Program-made: the position numbers and the translations under genes
In this document: one piece after another, positions 1 to 6,257 of the stretch
Position numbering within the stretch: position 1 is the first letter of the stretch
Layout: each line of letters begins with the position of its first letter
The notes under the pieces: model-generated
The model's input: only the letters and a program-made list of their open reading frames with translations
The model's database searches: none
What the model was told of the DNA's origin: nothing
Source of the DNA: Pseudomonadota bacterium
GTDB taxonomy: Bacteria > Pseudomonadota > Alphaproteobacteria > Rhizobiales > Xanthobacteraceae
DNA: 10,830 nucleotides
Reading direction: 5' to 3'
Assembly (NCBI GenBank): GCA_021779635.1
Contig: JAJYAH010000167.1
Span: forward strand, 1 to 10,830

Positions 1-136
1 ACAAGGCGGCGGCGATGTTGATCAATTGCGGGCTGATCCGCCCTGCGCTGAGAGCGAACACCGGCGCTAGGGCGACCAGAACGACGAGTAGCGCAAAACA
101 GATAGTAAGGCCTCGGGATTCAGTCACTCTTGTCAC
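1..136 (-). CDS. N-terminal end of a membrane or exported protein, truncated by the left edge
   Basis: Read on the minus strand, an open frame begins at a GTG at 136 (or a second in-frame GTG at 127) and stays open to the left edge, about 45 codons. From the 136 start the protein has a short polar N-terminus (MTRVTESRG). A strongly hydrophobic run follows at about residues 10-29 (LTICFALLVVLVALAPVFAL), then a polar stretch beginning SAGRIS. This is the pattern of a first membrane helix or a signal peptide. The plus-strand frames here give only low-complexity arginine-rich peptides, so the minus frame is the likelier coding one. No clear Shine-Dalgarno sequence supports either GTG, so the start is uncertain. 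It is divergent from the phosphotransferase gene and would share its regulatory gap. Too little is visible to name a family; a further EPS membrane protein is possible but unproven. Confidence 0.5.
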   Translation of the reverse strand, partial: MTRVTESRGLTICFALLVVLVALAPVFALSAGRISPQLINIAAAL

Positions 137-373
137 AGTATCAACATGTCGCTGCCGAAAATTGCGCCAATGCCGCGCTGGGCAAAGAGGGGCGCGAGCA
201 AATCTCCATTTGCGCGAGCGACTTTATGCATAAGAAAATCGTGGCTTTCAAACGATCATTTCTAAACACGCGGGGTGGAAGGCTCGGGGTCTCGCTTCTC
301 TGGCGAGCCGACCTGTGCGCTCGTCGCTCAGCAAAGAGTGGTTCCCGGGACCTGTCGATACTAGGCTTGGCGG

Positions 374-393
374 GGGTGGGAAAGTTCCCGCCC
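374..393. repeat. Imperfect inverted repeat next to the operator repeats
   Basis: GGG-T-GGGAA, a two-base AG centre, and TTCCC-G-CCC form a 20-bp inverted repeat with one internal mismatched pair. It lies 3 bp before the first tandem repeat. It could be a protein-binding site or, as RNA, a hairpin. There is no T-run on the plus strand after it, so a plus-strand terminator is unlikely. Confidence 0.4.
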
Positions 394-396
394 ATC

Positions 397-458
397 GTGA
401 ACAAAATACATTTCGTCTTGCACAATTTGTGAACGAAATACATTTCGCCCTGCACAAT
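397..458. promoter_or_regulatory. Two tandem 30-bp repeats with internal palindromes, probable operator
   Basis: Copy 1 (397-426) and copy 2 (429-458) match at 27 of 30 positions and repeat with a 32-bp period, close to three helical turns. Both begin GTGAAC and end TGCACAAT. Inside copy 2 is a perfect inverted repeat CGAAAT-AC-ATTTCG (434-447). In copy 1 it is CAAAAT-AC-ATTTCG (402-415), with one mismatch. Between the two palindromes, CACAA-T-TTGTG (421-431) is a further short dyad. Repeated, phased dyads in a divergent gap upstream of the first gene of a biosynthetic locus are typical of a transcription factor operator. The regulator is not identifiable from the sequence. Confidence 0.6.
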
Positions 459-570
459 GTTTGAATTGCATCGCAGCAAACTTTTGCCAAGAACTGCCGC
501 CAGAATTGCTCTCGCTCGTCTGACAATTTTCATTGGACAAGTTCCGATCGAAAAACAAAGGGGTGTGCGC

Positions 571-2067
571 ATGAGAATTCAACCGGCCCTTCGAAACTCG
601 GCCGCTTTAGAGATTTCGGAACGGGAACTCCCAGCCGCTTCAGCTCCGAGCGAGAAAACTCTCACTCTGCAAATACCTTGTGCAGCGATCGGAGCGGTGT
701 TCGCTGCCGCAGATGCCGGCACGATTGTTTTGGCCAGCTTGGTGGGTGCGCAGGGCTACCAGCTCTTCATCTCGGGCGCAGCGTGGAATTCGAACTTCCA
801 CATCGGCGCGGGTGTTACAGCGGCGCTGGTCTATATGCTGATCGGCAGATCAACCGGATTTTATCAGGGGTCCGATATCTTCTCTTTACGCAGGAGTGGA
901 CCACGAATTGTTTGGCAGTGGCTTTTGACGAGCTTGTCGCTGGCGTTACTGGCGTTTTTGTTCCGGATCGGCATCAAATTTTCGCGCGGTTCGATTATTT
1001 GCTTTGCAGTGCTCGCGCTGGCGTCTTTGTTCGCTTCGCGTTTTCTGATGAAGGCGGCTCTAAATTGGGCTGCCAGACAGGGACGGGTGCAGGGACGTCG
1101 CGTAGTCGTGGTCGGACTACGCGACGAGTTAGCGGCTGTCAGCGGTGGCGACCTGCTGCGACGGTTCGGATTGACGGAAGTCGAGCGCGTTGCATTCCCG
1201 AGCCATGGAGATTGGTCGCTCGCGGCGACCAAGGGCATTCTTGAATCCTTGGACGAAGCCTTGAGTGTTGCGCGAGAACGCGGCGCTGAGGAGATTGTGT
1301 TGGCGCTGTGCTGGAACGATCTGCGGGGCGTTGAGTTGATCCGCGAAAGGCTGCGTGACTCTCCGCTTCCCGTGCATCTTTTGCCTGACCGGAAAGTTCG
1401 CTACTTGACCGAAAACCCTGCTTTCTCGGTCGGCCGATCGCTTGCGATCGAAATTCAGCGGACGCCGCTTTCAAGACTTGAGCAGTTCGCCAAGCGCGCG
1501 CTGGATATTGCAGGCGCTAGTTTTGCACTGCTGCTCTTGTTCCCCCTGATGCTGTTGACAGCTTTGGCGATCAAACTCGATTCTCCGGGGCCGGTCTTAT
1601 TTCGGCAGCACCGCAGCGGATTCAACGCGAAACGCTTCTTGATTTTCAAGTTTCGCACGATGTCTGTCATGGAGGAGGGGGACAGTGTCACGCAAGCGAT
1701 CCGCCATGATCCGCGTGTCACCAAATTGGGTGCTTTGCTACGTGCTGCCAGCATTGACGAACTGCCGCAGCTTTTCAATGTTCTTCGCGGCGACATGTCG
1801 CTCGTAGGCCCGCGCCCGCACGCCGTCGCCCATGACAGTCACTACGGCAAATTGCTGTCGGAATATGCGTTTCGTCATCACGTCAAGCCCGGAATTACCG
1901 GGTGGGCGCAGATCCAGGGTTGTCGCGGCGGAACCGCGGAGGTCTGGCAAATGAAAAGGCGCCTCGATTTTGACCTATGGTACATCAACAACTGGAGTCT
2001 GGGACTCGATCTTGTAGTTCTAGTCCGAACTGTTCTGGAAGTCGTGCGTCCTAGAAACGCTTACTGA
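571..2067 (+). CDS. Polyprenyl-phosphate hexose-1-phosphate transferase (WbaP/ExoY/GumD family)
   Basis: This protein would transfer a hexose-1-phosphate, often glucose or galactose, from a nucleotide sugar to undecaprenyl phosphate at the inner membrane, the first step of EPS repeat-unit assembly. I chose the ATG at 571 (498 aa) because AAAGGGG lies about 6 bases upstream. The earlier in-frame ATG at 457 overlaps the operator repeat and has no ribosome binding site. Four hydrophobic segments occur at about 37-60, 79-97, 113-131 and 140-158, then a soluble Rossmann-like domain (about 175-290) as in full-length family members. The catalytic domain follows a hydrophobic helix at 310-332. It shows KLDSPGPVLFRQ (335-346), FKFRTM (359-364), SIDELPQL (394-401) with the expected catalytic Asp-Glu pair D396/E397, GDMSLVGPRPH (407-417), KPGITGWAQIQG (439-450) and FDLWYINNWS (467-476). 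Full length and intact. The sugar cannot be read from sequence; glucose is a guess by analogy with GumD. Confidence 0.93.
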   Translation: MRIQPALRNSAALEISERELPAASAPSEKTLTLQIPCAAIGAVFAAADAGTIVLASLVGAQGYQLFISGAAWNSNFHIGAGVTAALVYMLIGRSTGFYQGSDIFSLRRSGPRIVWQWLLTSLSLALLAFLFRIGIKFSRGSIICFAVLALASLFASRFLMKAALNWAARQGRVQGRRVVVVGLRDELAAVSGGDLLRRFGLTEVERVAFPSHGDWSLAATKGILESLDEALSVARERGAEEIVLALCWNDLRGVELIRERLRDSPLPVHLLPDRKVRYLTENPAFSVGRSLAIEIQRTPLSRLEQFAKRALDIAGASFALLLLFPLMLLTALAIKLDSPGPVLFRQHRSGFNAKRFLIFKFRTMSVMEEGDSVTQAIRHDPRVTKLGALLRAASIDELPQLFNVLRGDMSLVGPRPHAVAHDSHYGKLLSEYAFRHHVKPGITGWAQIQGCRGGTAEVWQMKRRLDFDLWYINNWSLGLDLVVLVRTVLEVVRPRNAY

Positions 2068-2127
2068 GTCGCATGGACTGGCCTCAGGAAAGCGGATCTG
2101 ACGCATGGCGGGCTGGCTCTCGAGCTG

Positions 2128-2170
2128 CAAGAGTGCCTGATAGCTCACAAGCCACAAGAGTACCTGATAG
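2128..2170. repeat. Short direct repeat in the gap before the fused glycosyltransferase
   Basis: A 16-bp unit, CAAGAGTRCCTGATAG, occurs at 2128-2143 and 2155-2170. It differs only at one base (G, then A) and has a 27-bp period. It lies in the 159-bp gap between the phosphotransferase and the fused glycosyltransferase. It may be a binding-site pair or a local duplication; nothing else in the gap explains it. Confidence 0.45.
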
Positions 2171-2226
2171 GCCGGGTTACGCGAGCGACGTTTGCCTTCG
2201 GTTCGGTCAGAAGACGGCAGGTTGAA

Positions 2227-4077
2227 ATGCGTATCGTGCACGTCGTCCGCCAGTTTTATCCAGCGATTGGCGGCTTTGAAAGTGTTGTTTACGAACTTGC
2301 TGCGACACAAGTGGCCGGTGGCCACTCGGTGAGGGTCGTCACGCTCGACCGATTGTTCAAAACCGCGACCCCGGGGAAGCTTCCGGCCCGCGACGCGATC
2401 TCGGGAATTCAGATTATCAGAATCCCTTATGTGGGATCGACGCGCTATCCGATTGCGCCGGCCGTCCTGAAGCATATCCTGGACGCCGACATCGTCCATG
2501 TGCATGCGATCGATTTTTTCTACGATTTCCTGGCCTGGACCAAGCCGCTGCACCGCAGGAAGCTGGTTGTTTCGACGCATGGCGGATTTTTCCACACAGC
2601 GTTCGCCGCGCGGCTGAAGCGAATCTATTTTTCTGCGGTAACCCGTTCTTCGATGGTGTGGTACGACGGGGTTGCTGCGGTGAGCTTGATCGACCAGACT
2701 CAATTCAGCCGCATCCGGCCGCGCGGGCTGGTCTGCATCGAGAACGGCGTTAACACGTCAAAATTTGCAGGCGCTTCCTCTCCGCAGCGGTCCAAGTCGA
2801 TAATTTGGATCGGGCGGTTTTCACAGAACAAACGGCTCGATCGGCTGATTTCGTTCTTCGGCGCGCTTAAGAAGATCGACCCAGAATGGAAACTGACAAT
2901 TGCCGGCCAGCCGTGGGATATTGGCGTGAACCAATTGATCGATCTTGCTGATACAGCCGGCATTCAAGATTCGCTCGTCGTCGTCGATTCACCCGAAGAT
3001 GCTGAGATCAGGCGGCTGATCGGCGACTGCTCTGTTATTGCGAGTTCATCGGATTATGAGGGATTTGGGATCGCCGCGATCGAGGGAATGTCGGCCGGGC
3101 TATTTCCGCTTCTCAGCGACATCGCGCCATTTGAGCGGCTGGTCGCGAGCAGTGGAGTCGGATTGAACGTGAATTTTGACACCCCCGATGTCGCCGCGAT
3201 AGCCTTTCAAAAAGAATGGCAGGAAATCAGTGAAGACTATGCGTCGGTGCGAGAGAGATCGATCGATGCTGCGAAGCGGTACACTTGGGAGAACGTATCT
3301 CGGCTCTACCAGTCGCTCTATGAGGATGCGTTAGGCGCAAGATGTCGTACCATTCTTGACGTTCCGGTCTTTGTCGGGACGCAGGCCGAGGCCGTCGACA
3401 AGATCGATGCCGCATACGCTACAAAGAAACCAACAATGGTCGCCTTTGCCAACGCCAATGCGCTCAATGTCGCGGCGATCGACGCCAAATTTCGGAGCGT
3501 GCTCAAGGGAAGCCTGGTCATGAACGACGGCGTCGGCGTCGACGCGGCGAGCCGCATTCTGTTTGGGTCGCGGTTCCCGCAGAACCTGAATGGGACCGAT
3601 TTTACCCCGAATTACTTCAGGAATACGAAGAATAACTATCGGATATTCTTCTTGGGAAGTTCTTCCGGGGTCGCAGAACGGGCGGCCAGCAGGCTGATTG
3701 CCATGTGCGGTCGTCATAGGGTTGCGGGTTGTCAGAATGGTTATGCCCGTGCTGGCGATAACATGGGCATTGTCGCCAAAATCCTGGCTTCGGAGGCAGA
3801 TGTCGTGCTCGTGGCGATGGGCAATCCGGCGCAGGAAATGTGGCTCGCCGACAATCTGGAGGCCACCGGTTGCCGGCTGGGTTTTGCCGTCGGCGCGCTG
3901 TTTGATTTTCTTGCAGGAGAGGTTCCGCGTGCGCCGTCCTGGGTGCGCTCGGTACGCATGGAATGGGTCTATCGCCTGCTACGCGAGCCGGGGCGGCTGT
4001 GGCGCCGCTACGTGCTGGGTAATCCGATATTCCTCTTGCGCGTCCTCAATCAGTGGTTCTCCGGTGCGCGGATCTAA
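2227..4077 (+). CDS. Two-domain glycosyltransferase: GT4 fused to WecG/TagA/CpsF (GT26)
   Basis: A single 616-aa frame carries two glycosyltransferase domains, which should work at the cytoplasmic face of the inner membrane on the undecaprenyl-linked intermediate. Residues 1 to about 368 are a GT-B fold GT4 enzyme: RQFYPAIGGFESV near the N-terminus (glycine pair G15/G16), IWIGRFSQNKRLDRL (193-207) and the EX7E motif EGFGIAAIE with E278 and E286. Residues about 372-610 are a WecG/TagA/CpsF domain: FANANALN (407-414), VMNDGVGVDAASR (431-443), NLNGTDF (453-459), MGNPAQEMWL (531-540), AVGALFDFLAGEVPRAP (554-570) and the C-terminal basic helix region to about 603. D434 in MNDG matches the aspartate reported as the catalytic base in TagA. 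The start has AGG 6-8 bases upstream. In gum and acetan loci these two families are separate proteins that add the second (GT26) and third (GT4) sugars, so this protein may do both. The sugars are inferred, not shown. Confidence 0.9.
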   Translation: MRIVHVVRQFYPAIGGFESVVYELAATQVAGGHSVRVVTLDRLFKTATPGKLPARDAISGIQIIRIPYVGSTRYPIAPAVLKHILDADIVHVHAIDFFYDFLAWTKPLHRRKLVVSTHGGFFHTAFAARLKRIYFSAVTRSSMVWYDGVAAVSLIDQTQFSRIRPRGLVCIENGVNTSKFAGASSPQRSKSIIWIGRFSQNKRLDRLISFFGALKKIDPEWKLTIAGQPWDIGVNQLIDLADTAGIQDSLVVVDSPEDAEIRRLIGDCSVIASSSDYEGFGIAAIEGMSAGLFPLLSDIAPFERLVASSGVGLNVNFDTPDVAAIAFQKEWQEISEDYASVRERSIDAAKRYTWENVSRLYQSLYEDALGARCRTILDVPVFVGTQAEAVDKIDAAYATKKPTMVAFANANALNVAAIDAKFRSVLKGSLVMNDGVGVDAASRILFGSRFPQNLNGTDFTPNYFRNTKNNYRIFFLGSSSGVAERAASRLIAMCGRHRVAGCQNGYARAGDNMGIVAKILASEADVVLVAMGNPAQEMWLADNLEATGCRLGFAVGALFDFLAGEVPRAPSWVRSVRMEWVYRLLREPGRLWRRYVLGNPIFLLRVLNQWFSGARI

Positions 4078-4100
4078 GCCCGTTAATCCCAGTGTCGCGG

Positions 4101-4126
4101 CTTCCTCCGTGAGAAAGTCGAGGAAG
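4101..4126 (+). other. Stem-loop candidate in the gap before the polymerase
   Basis: CTTCCTC (4101-4107) and GAGGAAG (4120-4126) form a perfect 7-bp stem with a 12-base loop in the 135-bp gap after the fused glycosyltransferase. No T-tract follows, so it does not look like an intrinsic terminator. It may attenuate transcription or be incidental. Confidence 0.3.
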
Positions 4127-4212
4127 TCGTGGCAACCGGAAGGGTGTTCTGTCGGTCCGGTAACAAACTCGTCCGAGGGCGAGAATGCAGTTTCGTTAAC
4201 CGAGCGCATTAG

Positions 4213-5451
4213 ATGAGTCCTGCGATCGCCGAATGTGCTTTGATCTTGGCGGTGTGCTTTAACGCCATTCTCGCCGTCCTCAACGGCCATGGCGTGACGC
4301 TGCAGCGCGGCCACGTCGTCTTTGTTGAAATTGCGATCTATGCCGCGGCGCTGGCGATATTGGTATTCAACGCCGACCGGAGGATGTTTCCGTGGTTTCT
4401 ATTGGCGTTTTTCATCGTGCTGAACGGCTTGCTGCTTTCTCTGGGCAATGGTGCCTTTAATCCAAAATATATGCGGGACGTGCTCGTCATTCCGATCTTT
4501 ATTATGTTGGGAATGACCTATAACTCTCAAAGTTTGACACGACCGATCGTCATACTTCAAACTATCGTGTTCGCCGTCGCTCTACTGGAGGCACTGCGTC
4601 CCGAGGCCTATTCCGAGATTTTCCAAATCTTGAAGTATTATATCAACACGCGGGACTTTTCCGAAAAGTCATTCTGGAATAGCGATTCCACCTTATTTGT
4701 CAGCGCAACGCGACCCGGCGACAGGTTCTTTGGATTTGTCAATTTGCATCGACTGTCGTCGATATTCCTAGAGCCTGTTTCGCTCGGCAACTACTGCGTT
4801 ATCATAGCCATTTTTTTGATCGCCTGTTGGCACCAGCTTGGCGTCGGCGTGAGGCTCTATCTGGCTTCCTCAACACTCGCGCTTCTGATTGGATGCGATG
4901 GCAGGCTCGCGGCGGCCTCAATTCTGATTATCTCGATCGGCATGTTTTTTGTTCGCAGGCTGTCGAGCCGGTGGTCGGTCTTCTACCTGCCGATGATTTT
5001 ACTTTTGTCAGTGCTGTTCGTTTGGAACTCTAACGTCGATCCTACGCAGGATAATTTCGCAGGCAGAGTGGCGGGCAGCATTCACACCCTTGCCGGGGTC
5101 GACTTTTCCGGCCTTCTTGGGTTGGACGCCCAGTTGTCCGATCAGGCCGGGGATAGCGGCATAACCTACTTCGTTGTGACGCAGTCCTTTATTGGCGTGG
5201 CCATCGTCTGGCTCGCGGTCTGTTTGCTTCCCGCCGGTCGCGAATATTGTACAAGGTTGTACGTGCACGGGATCTCCATATTCGTCCCGCTGAACCTTAT
5301 GGTGAGCTATTCGTTCTTTTCGATAAAGGTAGCATCTCTAATGTGGTTCTGCTTTGGCTATTTTTTCGTCAAGGACAGTTTATGGCAGCCGGAGCCAACT
5401 TACCTTTCGGACTTCGAACTGCGTGCGGAGGGGGGACGCGCCACAGTTTGA
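4213..5451 (+). CDS. Wzy-like polysaccharide polymerase (polytopic membrane protein)
   Basis: The 412-aa protein is dominated by hydrophobic segments, roughly at 5-23, 36-52, 59-77, 88-101, 110-126, 192-207, 215-227, 231-247, 256-271, 319-339, 353-366 and 371-386, with a large loop at about 128-175. LHRLSSIFLEPVSLGNY (178-194) resembles the R-x(2)-S-x-F-x-EP-x(3)-G/A-x-Y signature seen in O-antigen/EPS polymerases and ligases. DGRLAAASILI (229-239) and DSGITYFVVTQSFIGV (314-329) also fit that superfamily. Such proteins join lipid-linked repeat units at the periplasmic face. Size and position between a glycosyltransferase and a Wzc-like co-polymerase support a polymerase (GumE role) over an O-antigen ligase, though sequence alone cannot separate them. 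The start follows a TAG directly and has only a weak ribosome binding site. The polar tail from about 391 is cytoplasmic or periplasmic. Confidence 0.75.
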   Translation: MSPAIAECALILAVCFNAILAVLNGHGVTLQRGHVVFVEIAIYAAALAILVFNADRRMFPWFLLAFFIVLNGLLLSLGNGAFNPKYMRDVLVIPIFIMLGMTYNSQSLTRPIVILQTIVFAVALLEALRPEAYSEIFQILKYYINTRDFSEKSFWNSDSTLFVSATRPGDRFFGFVNLHRLSSIFLEPVSLGNYCVIIAIFLIACWHQLGVGVRLYLASSTLALLIGCDGRLAAASILIISIGMFFVRRLSSRWSVFYLPMILLLSVLFVWNSNVDPTQDNFAGRVAGSIHTLAGVDFSGLLGLDAQLSDQAGDSGITYFVVTQSFIGVAIVWLAVCLLPAGREYCTRLYVHGISIFVPLNLMVSYSFFSIKVASLMWFCFGYFFVKDSLWQPEPTYLSDFELRAEGGRATV

Positions 5452-5483
5452 TGAAATCACCGGGACGGCAAACCGAGAGTTTC

Positions 5484-5490
5484 GGGGGAG
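5484..5490 (+). promoter_or_regulatory. Ribosome binding site deciding a GTG start
   Basis: GGGGGAG ends 6 bases before the GTG at 5497. The next in-frame ATG at 5506 would be 15 bases away, so the GTG is favoured for the small exported protein. Confidence 0.6.
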
Positions 5491-5496
5491 ATGTAG

Positions 5497-5859
5497 GTGT
5501 CAAAAATGTGCTGGATTCGGCTGACTATGCTTTTCGCCTTGCTTGTTCTGTCACGCAATCTGGCTGCCCAGGGATTCACGGAGAGTGACAAGATCGAGCG
5601 AAAGCATCTGGATTTTGCAGGGAAACCTTGCCTGGAGACAAAGGGAGTGTCGCAGCCGTTGGCCTCAAGCCCCAGAATTCTCAATCACTCGGTCAGTCTT
5701 AAAAATCACTGCGCCGAGCGTATCAAGGTGAAGCTTTGCTATTACGGAACGGATAATTGTACGGCTGTGGAAGTGCCCGGTAATTCAGCTAAAGACCAGG
5801 TCATAGGCGTGTTTCCGGCGATGCAGATGTTCCGCTATGACGTCAAGGAGGTGTTTTAG
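5497..5859 (+). CDS. Small exported cysteine-containing protein of unknown function
   Basis: A 120-aa protein starting at GTG. Residues 1-25 form a signal peptide: basic start, hydrophobic core LTMLFALLVLS (9-19), and a plausible signal peptidase I site after NLAA or NLAAQ (21-25). The mature part of about 95 residues is polar and carries four cysteines (45, 72, 81, 88), enough for two disulfides in the periplasm. The C-terminal half, with SVSLKNHCAERIKVKLCYYG (65-84) and PAMQMFRYDVKEVF at the end, alternates polar and hydrophobic residues as in a small beta-sheet domain. It lies 45 bp after the polymerase and is probably co-transcribed with it. I do not recognise a named family. Its place suggests an accessory periplasmic part in polymer assembly or export, but a role outside EPS synthesis cannot be excluded. 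Confidence 0.75.
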   Translation: MSKMCWIRLTMLFALLVLSRNLAAQGFTESDKIERKHLDFAGKPCLETKGVSQPLASSPRILNHSVSLKNHCAERIKVKLCYYGTDNCTAVEVPGNSAKDQVIGVFPAMQMFRYDVKEVF

Positions 5860-6001
5860 ACGTTTGAGATCGCAAATGTGGGCAAAAATCCTGTGCTGCT
5901 CGCGCGTCCTTAGCTTCGCCAAGGTTCCCGTGTTCTCGTTGTTTTGCTAGCCCGCAATAAGTCACAAGCGAGGTCCAAACGGAGTTTACGCAATTTGAGG
6001 T

Positions 6002-6015
6002 TTGGGACGTCCCAA
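6002..6015. promoter_or_regulatory. Perfect 14-bp palindrome
   Basis: TTGGGACGTCCCAA is its own reverse complement. It lies about 245 bp before the co-polymerase start. With no central spacer it is a better candidate for a dimeric DNA-binding protein than for an RNA hairpin. Confidence 0.45.
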
Positions 6016-6035
6016 GTTGTAAGCGTCTGAGAGGA

Positions 6036-6049
6036 TTGTTCCCGAACAA
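6036..6049. promoter_or_regulatory. Perfect inverted repeat TTGTTC-CC-GAACAA
   Basis: Two perfect 6-bp arms flank a two-base CC centre, about 34 bp from the centre of the preceding palindrome. It is a candidate operator. Confidence 0.4.
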
Positions 6050-6062
6050 GCTCTTGAATGTG

Positions 6063-6079
6063 CAACGGATATTCCGTTG
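6063..6079. promoter_or_regulatory. Perfect inverted repeat CAACGGA-TAT-TCCGTTG
   Basis: Two perfect 7-bp arms flank a three-base TAT centre. This is the strongest spaced dyad of the region and a candidate operator or short RNA hairpin. Confidence 0.45.
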
Positions 6080-6155
6080 TGTGGCATGTCTTTTGCAGTC
6101 CAATACAACGTTATACCGGTTCGAATAGCGCTGTACGCAAGGACGACGGATACAG

Positions 6156-6175
6156 ACAAACCAGCACAAACCAGC
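6156..6175. repeat. Tandem 10-bp duplication
   Basis: ACAAACCAGC occurs twice without a gap (6156-6165, 6166-6175). One turn of the helix separates the copies. It may be a replication slippage product or a paired half-site. Confidence 0.4.
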
Positions 6176-6210
6176 GATGTCCAGATGAACTCGAAAGCTT
6201 AATGCGACCA

Positions 6211-6222
6211 AAACCGCGGTTT
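6211..6222. promoter_or_regulatory. Perfect 12-bp palindrome near the co-polymerase start
   Basis: AAACCGCGGTTT is self-complementary and ends 35 bp before the ATG at 6258. If transcription starts upstream, a protein bound here would sit in the leader or promoter-proximal region. Confidence 0.4.
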
Positions 6223-6257
6223 CCATCTACTCAGACCGATAGGCCAACAAGCTCATC

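Larger units (their letters stand above)
137..570. other. 434-bp divergent intergenic region
   Basis: No convincing gene was found between the minus-strand partial gene and the phosphotransferase. The overlapping open frames on both strands give arginine- and serine-rich translations without recognisable domains. The right half holds an imperfect inverted repeat (374-393) and two tandem operator-like repeats (397-458), listed separately. A promoter for the phosphotransferase is expected between about 420 and 555, but I could not assign -35 and -10 boxes with confidence. I see nothing of note in 137-370. Confidence 0.6.
5860..6257. other. 398-bp intergenic region, palindrome-rich, upstream of the co-polymerase
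   Basis: No credible gene is present. Open frames on either strand (minus 5843-6226, plus 6058-6387) lack domain features and overlap flanking genes. The gap holds four unrelated perfect palindromes (6002-6015, 6036-6049, 6063-6079, 6211-6222) and one tandem decamer (6156-6175), listed separately. It probably contains the promoter of the co-polymerase, but no clear -35/-10 pair could be assigned. Confidence 0.6.

Noticed and set aside
457..570. Earlier ATG at 457 as the start of the phosphotransferase
   Set aside because: It overlaps the second operator-like repeat, has no ribosome binding site, and adds a stretch without family resemblance. The ATG at 571 has AAAGGGG upstream.
141..582. Minus-strand open frames in the divergent gap
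   Set aside because: Translations are rich in Arg, Ser and Cys without domains and overlap the operator repeats; no ribosome binding sites.
2020..2703. 227-aa minus-strand frame
   Set aside because: It is antisense to the start of the clear GT4 domain and shows no motif of its own.
4101..4126. Intrinsic terminator after the fused glycosyltransferase
   Set aside because: The stem is perfect but no T-tract follows, so terminator status is not supported.
3698..4216. 172-aa plus-strand frame bridging to the polymerase
   Set aside because: It is the +1 shadow of the GT26 domain with a Trp/Arg-rich translation. The GT26 frame has all conserved motifs.
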